Assembly (NCBI RefSeq): GCF_016908595.1
Contig: NZ_JAFBEC010000004.1
Coordinates: 241,588 to 305,587 of the forward strand
DNA length: 64,000 nucleotides
Origin: Geomicrobium sediminis
GTDB taxonomy: Bacteria; Bacillota; Bacilli; Bacillales; Marinococcaceae
Reading direction: 5' to 3'
The position numbers and the translations under genes are program-made. Below are positions 16,656 to 25,220 of this stretch, in pieces. Position 1 is the stretch's first letter. Each line of letters starts with the position of its first letter. The notes beneath the pieces were generated by a model. The model had not been told where the DNA came from, did no database searches, and was given only the letters and a program-made list of their open reading frames with translations.

Positions 16656-18452
16656 TTAGACGTCCATTGCTCGTAATTCCTCAACCGTTTCTTTAAACAT
16701 TTTCATCGCATTTTCAACTGGGGCGCTAGTCGTTAAATCGACCCCTGTCTCGTTTAACAATTCGAGCGGGTCCTTTTTGCTACCGCTTGCGAGGAACGTT
16801 AAATAATTGTCGAGTGTTTCCTTGTCACCATCTAAGATGCGCATGGCAATGTCAATCGCAGATACGAACCCTGTCGCATATTGATACACATAAAACGCAC
16901 GATAAAAGTGAGGAATACGAGACCAACCGTATTTCACTTCATCATCAAAGACGAGTTCTTCACCGAAGTACGTACGGAATAATCCTTCATAAAGCTCATT
17001 TAAAGACTCTGCATCGAGTGGTTCACCGCTCTCAGCACGTTCATGAGTTTGCTTCTCGAAGTCCGCGAACATGACTTGTGTAAAGAACGTTCCTCTAAAC
17101 TGTTCAATGAAATGATTGAGTAAATACGCTCTCATTCGTTCATCTTCTGTATTTTTGAGTAAATATTGAATGAGAAGCACTTCGTTCACCGTTGATGCGA
17201 CCTCAGCAACGAAGATTTTGTAGTTTGCCGTGATTTGTGGCTGTTCTTTACTTGAGTAATGGCTATGAAGGGCATGACCCATCTCATGGACGAGCGTGAA
17301 CAAACTGTTCAAGTCGTCATGATGATTTAGAAGAACAAACGGGTGAACCCCATAAACGCCCATGTTGTATGCACCTGAACGTTTAGCTTTCGTTTCACGA
17401 ACGTCGATGTAACGTTTATCTCGAAACAGCTCTAATTGAGCCACATAGTCTTCACCGAGCGGTTTTAACGCTTTTAGCATCGTGTCATACGCTTCATCGT
17501 AAGGGATCTCAGCTTTAACGCCTTGTACGATTGGCACATTTAAATCGTATTGGCGAAGTTCATCCACTCCAAGTCGTTCTTTGCGAAGTTTAGCGTAATC
17601 GTGAAGCGGTTTGCTGTTGTCTTTGGCTGATTGCAATAAATTGTCATACACTTCTACAGGGATATCGTCACTAAATAATGCTTCTCCTAAAGCGGAAGAG
17701 TAGTTGCGAACCTTTGCAAGTGCAGCGTTTGTCTTCACTTCGGATGCGTAGTTCGTCGCAATTGTATTGTTCATCTCAACATAAGGCTTATAGTACGCTT
17801 TGTATGCTTCTTGACGTTTGGAACGATCCTCGTCTTCAATAAGCTTCGAATACATTCCCCGAGTTAATTGCACTTGATTTCCATCTTCATCGGTAACATC
17901 ACCAAATGAAATGTCGGCGTTGTTGAACATATTGTACGTGTTTGATGGGGCTTGGAACGTTTCGTGCAGTTGTGAGAGTAGTTGTTCTTGTTCTTTTGAT
18001 AGCACATGCTCTTTTTCGCGGAATGATTTCCATAAGCTATCTTCAAAATAAGCAAGCTCAGCTTCTTCTTGAATGTATTGCTCTAACGTTTTCTTATCTA
18101 AGCTCAATAAGAACGGCATAAAAAACGCGGTTGATTCACTGATTTTGACACTCAATTGAGCGGTTTGCCCGTTAAGTTTTTGCGCTTTAGAATCTCTCGT
18201 GTCAATATCTTGACGAAACATCGCATATGCAAACACTTTACGTACGATTAAGCTCAATTCTTCTTGTGTTTTTAAGTACTGTAGAAGAGAAGTGCTATCA
18301 TCGATTTTCCCGTTAAACGTTTGAAGTTTGTCAGCAAGTTCATACGATTGTTTCACATCTTCTTGCCACGCAGATTCATCTTTGTAAAGATCGGTTAAGT
18401 CCCACTTTTCATGATCTGGAACGTCTGTTCGATTGTTATATGTTTTTGCCAA
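16656..18452 (-). CDS. pepF: Oligoendopeptidase F (M3 metallopeptidase)
   Basis: 598 aa cytosolic zinc peptidase that degrades oligopeptides. The zinc site HEMGHALHSH starts at about residue 389, with the third ligand Glu in FVAEVASTVNE; the long helical N-terminal region and the C-terminal GWSRIPHFYRAFYVYQYATG segment are typical of PepF. It begins two bases after the stop of the ATP-grasp gene, so the pair is an operon. A paralogue lies at 19.5-21.3 kb. Confidence 0.93.
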   Translation of the reverse strand: MAKTYNNRTDVPDHEKWDLTDLYKDESAWQEDVKQSYELADKLQTFNGKIDDSTSLLQYLKTQEELSLIVRKVFAYAMFRQDIDTRDSKAQKLNGQTAQLSVKISESTAFFMPFLLSLDKKTLEQYIQEEAELAYFEDSLWKSFREKEHVLSKEQEQLLSQLHETFQAPSNTYNMFNNADISFGDVTDEDGNQVQLTRGMYSKLIEDEDRSKRQEAYKAYYKPYVEMNNTIATNYASEVKTNAALAKVRNYSSALGEALFSDDIPVEVYDNLLQSAKDNSKPLHDYAKLRKERLGVDELRQYDLNVPIVQGVKAEIPYDEAYDTMLKALKPLGEDYVAQLELFRDKRYIDVRETKAKRSGAYNMGVYGVHPFVLLNHHDDLNSLFTLVHEMGHALHSHYSSKEQPQITANYKIFVAEVASTVNEVLLIQYLLKNTEDERMRAYLLNHFIEQFRGTFFTQVMFADFEKQTHERAESGEPLDAESLNELYEGLFRTYFGEELVFDDEVKYGWSRIPHFYRAFYVYQYATGFVSAIDIAMRILDGDKETLDNYLTFLASGSKKDPLELLNETGVDLTTSAPVENAMKMFKETVEELRAMDV

Positions 18453-18454
18453 AT

Positions 18455-19423
18455 CTAATCACCACTTTTTTCTGTTAATGTACCCGTAATTGCTTGGGGG
18501 AATTCTTGTTCTAAACGATTTTTTAGTGATCGTGCAATTTCTTGCATGCCGAATTGATTCACTTTTTGTTCTGCATCGCTATTGTAGTTTGTGTTCGTAT
18601 TAATGTCATACGTATACGTATTCCCATCTTCGTCTTGGATCGATTCAATCCCTGCAAATTGTATGCGTGCGTCACGCAAAAATGCTTCATATTGTTGAAT
18701 TAACGATGGATTAAATTCAGATAAGATCCGGAATTTTTCCTTTGGCGTTTCAGTCGTAGGGCAAGAATCAATCGCAATCGAGCACGCATCAGCAGGACAA
18801 AGCTCAAAGCCTTCAGATGTATCGACTTCAACAGCATAAAGAAATTTACCATCAATAAATTCAGAGCGGGTAATCGTTTTCGATTTGCTTTCGATGTATT
18901 GTTGAATCAACGTAATGCCATCAATCGAAGGTTCAAATTCATTGTCTAAATACTCAACAAGTCCTTCAATTGAATAAAACAACCGTACACCAAGCCCTTT
19001 ACCTGCTCGGTTATGTTTCGTAATAAAAGGACCATTCATTTTCTTTGCACTCTTGATGATGTCTTCTTTGCTCATCGCAACGTACGTTTTTGGAACTTGG
19101 ATGTTGTTCTTTTCTAAGTGTGCGTATTGCATGGCTTTGTTCAGTTCAAATTGTAACGCCTGTGTGCCGTTATATACGATGCGGTTATGGCTTTCTAACC
19201 AGTGCAACACAGCAGATGTATATTCGGGTGCATAACGATGACCGCGTGTATGTGAAGAGGCGCTCATTCGATTGTAATACACGCCTTCAGGAGGCGTGTC
19301 TAACACGTTAAAAGCACCATCAGCCATATGCCAAAGTTCAAAAGGCACTTGAAGCGCTTTGAGAGCAGTTTTTAACGGTTCTGTCCATTCATCATTTTCA
19401 TGAAGTACGTAAATCTTTGCCAT
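18455..19423 (-). CDS. ATP-grasp (RimK-like) ligase
   Basis: 322 aa. The N-terminal domain (1-100) is followed by an ATP-grasp fold: KKMNGPFITKHNRAGKGLGVRL binds ATP, and DEDGNTYTYDINTNTNYN near residue 275 gives the metal-binding acidic and Asn residues. ATP-grasp enzymes of this type join a carboxylate to an amine; the substrate is unknown. ATG 19423 is preferred to GTG 19432 as AAAGGTG lies eight bases before it. Its placement between two PepF peptidases suggests a peptide-like product or substrate. Confidence 0.8.
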   Translation of the reverse strand: MAKIYVLHENDEWTEPLKTALKALQVPFELWHMADGAFNVLDTPPEGVYYNRMSASSHTRGHRYAPEYTSAVLHWLESHNRIVYNGTQALQFELNKAMQYAHLEKNNIQVPKTYVAMSKEDIIKSAKKMNGPFITKHNRAGKGLGVRLFYSIEGLVEYLDNEFEPSIDGITLIQQYIESKSKTITRSEFIDGKFLYAVEVDTSEGFELCPADACSIAIDSCPTTETPKEKFRILSEFNPSLIQQYEAFLRDARIQFAGIESIQDEDGNTYTYDINTNTNYNSDAEQKVNQFGMQEIARSLKNRLEQEFPQAITGTLTEKSGD

Positions 19424-19491
19424 TACAGTCACACCTTTCCGTTACTTGTATTTTTACAGAAAATGTAGAAAAAAACAAAGAAAAAAGACAG

Positions 19492-19519
19492 AAAAGAACC
19501 TAAGAAATAGGTTCTTTTT
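19492..19519 (-). terminator. Terminator of the second pepF-like gene
   Basis: AAAGAACCTA pairs with TAGGTTCTTTT around a five-base loop; on the minus strand it is followed by a T-rich tract (TTTTCTGTCTTTTTTC). Confidence 0.8.
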
Positions 19520-19524
19520 GCATG

Positions 19525-21327
19525 TTAATCAAATGAACGTTCAAGTTCTGAGATGAGAGAGCCAACGTGAGCGACTGCTTCAGATATTGGTGCTGAAGAG
19601 CTCATATCAACTCCAGCCATTTGCAGAAGCTCGAGTGGTGGTTTGGAACCGCCTGCGTTAATCATGTCGAGCCAGCGATCAACAGCAGGTTGACCTTCTT
19701 CAAGAATGCGCTGTGATGCATACGTTGAAGCGGTAAGACCTGCAGAGTACGTGTACGGATAAAGCCCCATATAATAATGCGGTTGACGCATCCACGTAAG
19801 TTCTGCACCGTCATTTAACGTCACAGAATTTCCCCAAAAGCCTTTAAGCGTTTCGCGTTTCAATTCGTTCAACTTAGAAGTCGTTAAAATCACATTTTCT
19901 TCAGCGAGTAAATACACTTCACGTTGGAAATGAGCTTCAAGCAAATGCGTTACAAAGTTATGATAATACGTTCCGAGTAATGAAAGAATGACGAAGCGTT
20001 TCATCTCATTTGAGTCCGCTTGCTTGAGTAAATGATCAGCAAGCAACAATTCATTCATTGTAGAAGGTGCTTCAATCATGTACTTGGAAGGACGAGAAGT
20101 GCCGATTCGTTGGTTTTGATACGCATGATAAAAGTGTCCGGCATGTCCAAGTTCATGAGCAAGAATAAATGTCCCGCGCATCATGTTCGTCCACGTTAAT
20201 AAAATGTATGGGTGATACCCATACGGACTCATGCAAAATGCACCTGTCTGCTTCCCGATGTTATCTGCTTGGTCGACCCAACGTTCTTCGTGTGATTTCT
20301 CGATCATAGAAACGTAGTCGCTTCCCATCACTTGTAAAGCGTCTTTAATGACGTCCATCGCTTCATCGAATGACATTTCAGGATTGTAGTTCGGGTCAAG
20401 TGGTGCTTTTAGGTCAGCGAAAGTCATTTCATCGAGGCCGAGAATTCGTTTCTTAAGCTTAGCAAAGCGTTGCATGTGAGGACTTAGTTGTTCATAAATG
20501 GTATTGATTTGACGGTGGTATGTGTCTTGGTCAACTTCTTGATCATCAAGAAGCATATCAAGCACAGAAGAATACCCGCGCAGTTGACTCTCTTGTACTT
20601 GGCGATTCACTTCAGTTGCGAACGTACTCGCAAACGTATGATTATAGTTTCGTAACCCTTCAGAAAATCGTGCAAATGCGTTTCGACGAATGGAAGGATC
20701 GCTAGAAAGCTCATATTTGTCTTCAAACAATGCTTGTGACAGCGGGTATTCGTTGCCTTTACTATCGGTAAACGAAGAGAAGTTCAAGTCAGCAGCTTTG
20801 CTTTGTTTGTAAATCGTGTATGGTGCTTGCCATGTTTCTGAAAGTGTTGCTAATGCGTGTTCGGTTTCTTTTGAGAGCAAATGATTTTTGTTCGTCTGGC
20901 ACATCGTAATAAAGCGCTCGTATTCTCGCAATACCGGCTCTTCATTAAAATACTGCTCTAGCTCATCTTTTGAGAGTTGCGCAATCTCATACTCAATAAA
21001 TGCAAAAGCTCGAAGCATGCGGGAGTGAACTCGTGATGTTTTTCCTGAGAGCTCTTGGTTTTTCGGATCGGTCCCGTCAGCTGCGCTCTTTAAGTGTGCA
21101 TACGATTGAATTGGAACAATTTGTTGTTGCAATTTTTCTTGATAGGTTAGCACTTCAAGCAATGTTTTTGCTGACTCTGTTACTTGTCCTTCATACGCAT
21201 CAAGCTTAGGAAGCTGCTTACTAAATTCGTCATAAGCGTGTTGCCAATTGTCATCATTAGAAAATAAAGAGTCAAGATCCCACGTTTGTGATTGTTCAAT
21301 TTCTGCTCGCTTTAAACGATTAATCAT
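19525..21327 (-). CDS. Oligoendopeptidase F-like M3 peptidase, second copy
   Basis: 600 aa, same M3B fold as the gene at 16.7 kb but clearly diverged: zinc motif HELGHAGHFYHAYQ at about residue 391, third ligand Glu in MIEAPSTMNELL, and WMRQPHYYMGLYPYTYSAGL. The N-terminal tryptophan motif (TWDLDSLFSNDDNW) is shared with the first copy. It overlaps the upstream ketopantoate reductase by four bases (ATGA), so translation is coupled. Substrate probably short peptides. Confidence 0.92.
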   Translation of the reverse strand: MINRLKRAEIEQSQTWDLDSLFSNDDNWQHAYDEFSKQLPKLDAYEGQVTESAKTLLEVLTYQEKLQQQIVPIQSYAHLKSAADGTDPKNQELSGKTSRVHSRMLRAFAFIEYEIAQLSKDELEQYFNEEPVLREYERFITMCQTNKNHLLSKETEHALATLSETWQAPYTIYKQSKAADLNFSSFTDSKGNEYPLSQALFEDKYELSSDPSIRRNAFARFSEGLRNYNHTFASTFATEVNRQVQESQLRGYSSVLDMLLDDQEVDQDTYHRQINTIYEQLSPHMQRFAKLKKRILGLDEMTFADLKAPLDPNYNPEMSFDEAMDVIKDALQVMGSDYVSMIEKSHEERWVDQADNIGKQTGAFCMSPYGYHPYILLTWTNMMRGTFILAHELGHAGHFYHAYQNQRIGTSRPSKYMIEAPSTMNELLLADHLLKQADSNEMKRFVILSLLGTYYHNFVTHLLEAHFQREVYLLAEENVILTTSKLNELKRETLKGFWGNSVTLNDGAELTWMRQPHYYMGLYPYTYSAGLTASTYASQRILEEGQPAVDRWLDMINAGGSKPPLELLQMAGVDMSSSAPISEAVAHVGSLISELERSFD

Positions 21328-22253
21328 AAAGAACCGTCCTTTCGTTTCTGTTCATAGACTTGGAGATTGCCATAGACGACTTCTAAATAGGGGGTGTCAA
21401 TTTGATGAGCTTTCGCTTGTACGTATAAGTAACCTGGGATGTGATCTGCTTCGACAGCGAGTCCTTTTTCCGTGTCACGTTGCATGGACGCTTTAAAGCT
21501 AGCGTTTAAGTTGTCCCATTGTTTCTGGGCTTTTTTACGTAATCGTTCGCTGTCCATAGAAGGATCAATGCGTTCAATGACGGTTGCTACTTCAGTGATT
21601 AATGATTCGGCAACGTTCATTGCACTTTGTGAGGACTTAATCTGACCGATGTTCGCATCAAAAAGTGTCGTCGTTCCAGATAGCACAGTAATGAGCATAT
21701 ACTTTTGCCACATGTCCGAGTCGATGTTCTCACGAAGGGCAAACGTTGATTTGTCGGACTGGAACATTTGTTCTACTTCATTTGTAGACAGTGATGCTTG
21801 TTCATTTCTTGGGCCATAAAGCATCGTATGCATGTCACCGTGATGCACAATCGTTCCGTCATCTTTTAACGTAGATTCAATGAAGCATACGCCTCCAAAA
21901 ACTTGGTTCTTCGGTATGTAGCTTTCAAGTGTTTCTAAGTGAGCAATCCCATTTAAGAGTGGAATGATAATCGTTTTGTCATGCATAAATGGCTTGAAAT
22001 CCTGAATGGCTTGTTCTAAATGATACGCTTTCGTCGTAAGTAAAATCACGTCGAACTTTCCGCTGTCTTTTGTTGTGATCAGCGGTGGGTGAATGTTGAT
22101 ATTTCCGTGGGGGCTTTCAATAATAAGCCCAGTTTTTTGTAATTGCTGACGCTTTTGTTCGCGAACGAGAAAGGTAACATCTTTTTCGGCTTCAAAGAGA
22201 CGACCTCCAAAGTATCCACCAACTGCACCAGCACCAATGACGAGTAATTTCAA
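21324..22253 (-). CDS. 2-dehydropantoate 2-reductase (PanE/ApbA family)
   Basis: 309 aa NADPH-dependent oxidoreductase. The N-terminal Rossmann motif is VIGAGAVGGYFGGRL (residues 5-19), LLTTKAYHLEQAI carries the conserved Lys, and the C-terminal helical domain has SMQRDTEKGLAVEADHIPGY with the family's S-M-x-x-D pattern. It would reduce ketopantoate to pantoate for CoA synthesis, though Bacillus has several paralogues and the operon partner is a peptidase, so the real substrate may differ. Confidence 0.88.
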   Translation of the reverse strand: MKLLVIGAGAVGGYFGGRLFEAEKDVTFLVREQKRQQLQKTGLIIESPHGNINIHPPLITTKDSGKFDVILLTTKAYHLEQAIQDFKPFMHDKTIIIPLLNGIAHLETLESYIPKNQVFGGVCFIESTLKDDGTIVHHGDMHTMLYGPRNEQASLSTNEVEQMFQSDKSTFALRENIDSDMWQKYMLITVLSGTTTLFDANIGQIKSSQSAMNVAESLITEVATVIERIDPSMDSERLRKKAQKQWDNLNASFKASMQRDTEKGLAVEADHIPGYLYVQAKAHQIDTPYLEVVYGNLQVYEQKRKDGSL

Positions 22254-22381
22254 AACGATACGACCTCCTTTAGTTACAATTCCAGTATAACGAAATTCAT
22301 AAAAATTCGAAATAAAATGATCTTATTTTACAATTCATGATAAACTTGTAGAAAAACAGTAACGATCAGGTGGGATTTCAT

Positions 22382-23554
22382 ATGATAGAGTTTTCTGCTT
22401 CAAAAGCGATTGAACGTTTACCGAGTCAATTTTTTGCTAAACAAGAAAAAGCTGTATTAGAACGCAAAAACTTAGGGCGCGACATTATTAACTTCTCACA
22501 AGGTAGCCCCGATACGAAAACACCCGAGCATATCGTTGATTCATTAAAAGAAGCAGCAGAAGACCCGAATATGCATCGCTATTCGCCGTTCCAAGGGTTT
22601 CGTTTTTATAAAGAGGCAGTATGTGAATTTTATGAGCGGGAATACGGTGTGACACTTGATCCCGATGAAGAAGTGTGTGTGTTATTCGGAGGCAAAGGAG
22701 GGCTCGTTGAAGTGAGTCAATGCCTCCTCGATGAAGGAGACGTTGCGCTCGTGCCAGACCCTGGTTATCCAGATTATTGGTCAGGTGTGGCACTTCAAAA
22801 CGCTCTGATGCACCCGATGCCACTTCAAGAAGAACATCAATTTTTACCGAACTATAATGATCTTACGAAGGAAACGCTAGAAAAAGCGAAAGTGATGTTC
22901 TTGAATTACCCGAACAACCCGACAGGAGCGATTTGTGATACGTCGTTTTTCGACGAGACGGTACAATTAGCAAAGGAGAACAACATTTGTGTTGTTCATG
23001 ATTTTGCATACGGAGCATTTAGCTTTACTGATCAAAAGCATCCGAGCTTTTTGCAATCAGAAGGTGCCAAAGATGTAGGGATTGAAATCTATACGCTTTC
23101 AAAAACATACAATATGGCAGGATGGCGCATCGGATTTGCTGTTGGTAATCGTTCTGTTATTAAGATGTTAAATGTGTTGCAAGACCATTTGTATGTGAGT
23201 TTGTTCGGAGCGGTCCAAAAAGCAGCAGCCACCGCATTAACGAGTTCCCAAGACGAAGTGAAACGACTTCGCGAGATGTATTTGAAGAGGCGAGACGTAT
23301 TAATGGAAGAAGCAAAGAACATTGGTTGGGAAGGAACTGCGCCAGACGGGTCATTTTTTGCTTGGTTCCCTGTACCAAAAGGCATGAGCTCTCAACAGTT
23401 TGCAGATAAAGTTCTCCTTGAAGCAGACGTGTGTGTCGCACCTGGAAATGGTTTCGGAACTTACGGAGAAGGGTATGTCCGATTAGGACTCGTTCATGAC
23501 GAGGAGACCATTCGAAAAGGTATGCAGCGAATTGGTTCATTAAATCTTTTCTAA
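22382..23554 (+). CDS. mtnE: Methionine-salvage aminotransferase MtnE
   Basis: 390 aa class-I PLP aminotransferase converting 2-keto-4-methylthiobutyrate to methionine, preferring glutamine as donor. It follows B. subtilis MtnE closely: LPSQFFAKQEKAV, HRYSPFQGFRFYKEAV, LVPDPGYPDYWSGVAL, FLNYPNNPTGA, and the PLP-Lys in YTLSKTYNMAGWRIGFAVGN. Start ATG 22382 follows GGTGG at eight bases; a GTG four codons earlier is part of that site. No SAM riboswitch was seen upstream. Operon with the amidase that follows. Confidence 0.92.
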   Translation: MIEFSASKAIERLPSQFFAKQEKAVLERKNLGRDIINFSQGSPDTKTPEHIVDSLKEAAEDPNMHRYSPFQGFRFYKEAVCEFYEREYGVTLDPDEEVCVLFGGKGGLVEVSQCLLDEGDVALVPDPGYPDYWSGVALQNALMHPMPLQEEHQFLPNYNDLTKETLEKAKVMFLNYPNNPTGAICDTSFFDETVQLAKENNICVVHDFAYGAFSFTDQKHPSFLQSEGAKDVGIEIYTLSKTYNMAGWRIGFAVGNRSVIKMLNVLQDHLYVSLFGAVQKAAATALTSSQDEVKRLREMYLKRRDVLMEEAKNIGWEGTAPDGSFFAWFPVPKGMSSQQFADKVLLEADVCVAPGNGFGTYGEGYVRLGLVHDEETIRKGMQRIGSLNLF

Positions 23555-23566
23555 AGGGTGTTTGGA

Positions 23567-24352
23567 ATGAAAGTAATGATGTATCAAATGGACGTTATTG
23601 CAGGTAAGCCTGAAGAGAACCGTGCAAAAGTGTCGGAGTGGCTTCAATATGAATACAAAAAGTACGAACCAGATGTCGTTGTATTACCAGAGATGTGGAC
23701 GACAGGCTATGCTTTAGATGAGCTTGAGCAGATTGCAGAAACGAGCGGTGGAACGACGGAAGCCTTTGTTCAACAACTTGCAAAGGAGTATAACGTAACG
23801 ATTGTAGCAGGATCGTTTGCTGTTAAAACGGATCGAGGGATTGTGAATCGAAGCATCGTCGTCAATGAAAAAGGAAAAATCATTCATACGTATGATAAAA
23901 TTCACCTCGTGCCGATGCTAAACGAACCGGATTATCTTGTCGGAGGAAATGAAAAGGCAACAACGTTTTCTCTGAACGGCGTAAATGCAGGCGTTCTCAT
24001 CTGTTATGACTTACGTTTCCCTGAAGTGTTTCGAACACTTGCATTAAACGGTGCCGAAGTCATTTTTGTTGTTGGAGAATGGCCAGCTGCAAGAAGAGAT
24101 CATTGGGATACACTTCTTAAAGCACGAGCGATTGAGAATCAATGTTATATTGTCGCCTGTGACACCGTCGGTGAACATAACAACGTGGAGTACTCTGGAA
24201 ACTCTCTCGTCTATTCACCATTTGGGACACAATACGTGAGAGCATCACCTGTCGAAGAAGAGACCGTGTATAGCGTACTTGACTTAGAAGAGGTCGCTAC
24301 GTTTCGCAAATCGGTACCGAACTTGAAAAACCGTGTTCCTGACCTTTATTGA
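23567..24352 (+). CDS. mtnU: Carbon-nitrogen hydrolase, omega-amidase MtnU
   Basis: 261 aa nitrilase-superfamily amidase. The catalytic Glu-Lys-Cys triad is in LPEMWTTGYAL (Glu near 44), YDKIHLVPM (Lys near 113) and GVLICYDLRFPEVFR (Cys near 147). MtnU hydrolyses the ketoglutaramate left when MtnE uses glutamine, pulling the transamination forward. Start ATG 23567 has AAAGGGTG upstream. The stop codon overlaps the -35 box of the following RNA gene. Confidence 0.9.
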   Translation: MKVMMYQMDVIAGKPEENRAKVSEWLQYEYKKYEPDVVVLPEMWTTGYALDELEQIAETSGGTTEAFVQQLAKEYNVTIVAGSFAVKTDRGIVNRSIVVNEKGKIIHTYDKIHLVPMLNEPDYLVGGNEKATTFSLNGVNAGVLICYDLRFPEVFRTLALNGAEVIFVVGEWPAARRDHWDTLLKARAIENQCYIVACDTVGEHNNVEYSGNSLVYSPFGTQYVRASPVEEETVYSVLDLEEVATFRKSVPNLKNRVPDLY

Positions 24353-24377
24353 CAAATGACAAATCTCTATGTATACT
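24349..24377 (+). promoter_or_regulatory. Strong sigma-A promoter of the structured RNA
   Basis: TTGACA (24349-24354), 17 bp, TATACT (24372-24377): a perfect -35, a 5/6 -10 and ideal spacing. The -35 box contains the mtnU stop codon. Transcription would begin near 24384. Confidence 0.88.
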
Positions 24378-24383
24378 AGGTAT

Positions 24384-24647
24384 CTAAGTGATTGTTGGTA
24401 ATCACAAATCGACTTCACCCTTCTAAACTATGGAGAATGGAGATCGAGCGAGGTTTGTGCTTGTTAAGCTTAAATTCGCAAACTAACGTCACCCATTCAA
24501 ATTTCATCTAGATCGTAGCGGACGGCCATTGGAGCCGTGGCAGCAGAAGAGATGGAAGGGCTTTTGTGATCTAGACACGCCCACATGAAATTTAAATCTA
24601 TAAGATATGACCATTAGCGAGAACTGCGGCAGCTAATGGTCTTTTTG
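24384..24647 (+). ncRNA. Probable structured non-coding RNA, about 265 nt, family unknown
   Basis: No open frame, but a near-consensus promoter before it and an intrinsic terminator at its end. Visible structure: hairpin 24388-24405 (GTGATT/AATCAC); long-range pairing GAATGG (24435-24440) with CCATTC (24493-24498) enclosing a hairpin GTTTG/CAAAC (24453-24483) with inner GCTT/AAGC; then a long stem of AAATTTCAT + CTAGATC (24499-24514) with GATCTAG + ATGAAATTT (24568-24593). That stem carries two internal hairpins (ACGGC/GCCGT and CAGAAG/CTTTTG) and a 10-nt bulge whose GCCC (24579-24582) can pair with GGGC (24558-24561) as a pseudoknot. It lacks the SRP, tmRNA, RNase P and T-box signatures. It may be a stable RNA or a leader of the next gene. 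Confidence 0.75.
24609..24646 (+). terminator. Terminator of the structured RNA
   Basis: GACCATTAGC (24609-24618) and GCTAATGGTC (24632-24641) form a perfect 10-bp stem followed by TTTTT. Confidence 0.92.
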
Positions 24648-24722
24648 TTGTTTAGATAATCGGTCATGAGTACGAGGACGATTGAATACATTCGTTGTAG
24701 TACGGTTTAGAGGAGGCTCGTG

Positions 24723-25178
24723 ATGATAGATGGAGTGAAGAAAAAGACGTTGTTGAAGCATCATGATGATCGGGGTTATTTCACAGAGCTCGTTCGTGAT
24801 GATGAAGATCTATTAGCACAGTTTGGACAAATGTCACTGTCGATGAGTTATCCAGGCGTGATCAAAGCCTTTCATTATCATGACAAACAAGACGATGTGT
24901 GGTTTTTTCCGAGTGGGAATGCACAAGTCGTGTTGTATGACATTAGACGAACATCTTCAACGTATAAACAAACGGATGTCTATTATATGGGGGAGAATAA
25001 CCCAATCGTGTTACTCATCCCTAAAGGCGTAGCGCATGGCTATCGAGTGCTCGGTGAGAAACCAGCGACAATTATTTATTTAACGACCCATTCATACGAT
25101 AAAGATAACCCGGATGAAAAGCGGATTGCTTGGAACGACCAACGAATTGCGTTTAATTGGCAAACGGAACATCATTAA
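24723..25178 (+). CDS. RmlC-like cupin, dTDP-4-dehydrorhamnose 3,5-epimerase family
   Basis: 151 aa, somewhat shorter than standard RmlC (about 180). DDRGYFTELVRDD and SYPGVIKAFHYHDKQDDVWF carry the family's Arg and catalytic His (FHYH), and IPKGVAHGYRVLGE is the second conserved block. No rml or polysaccharide genes are adjacent, so the substrate is uncertain. GGAGG stands six bases before ATG 24723. No clear promoter lies between the RNA terminator and this gene, so read-through from the RNA promoter is possible. Confidence 0.8.
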   Translation: MIDGVKKKTLLKHHDDRGYFTELVRDDEDLLAQFGQMSLSMSYPGVIKAFHYHDKQDDVWFFPSGNAQVVLYDIRRTSSTYKQTDVYYMGENNPIVLLIPKGVAHGYRVLGEKPATIIYLTTHSYDKDNPDEKRIAWNDQRIAFNWQTEHH

Positions 25179-25218
25179 AAAGCAGACGTCGAACAATTTT
25201 CGTTCGACATCTGCTTTT
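25177..25218. terminator. Bidirectional terminator, rmlC-like / yeiH-like
   Basis: AAAAGCAGACGTCGAAC and GTTCGACATCTGCTTTT pair along 17 bp with one mismatch. It lies between two convergent genes with A- and T-runs on both sides. Confidence 0.9.
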
Positions 25219-25220
25219 GT

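Noticed and set aside
24384..24647. SRP RNA, tmRNA, RNase P RNA, T-box or SAM riboswitch identity for the structured RNA
   Set aside because: None of their diagnostic conserved strings is present. 6S RNA is usually about 190-200 nt and its single long stem with central bubble does not fit; raiA-type RNA could not be tested without a model.
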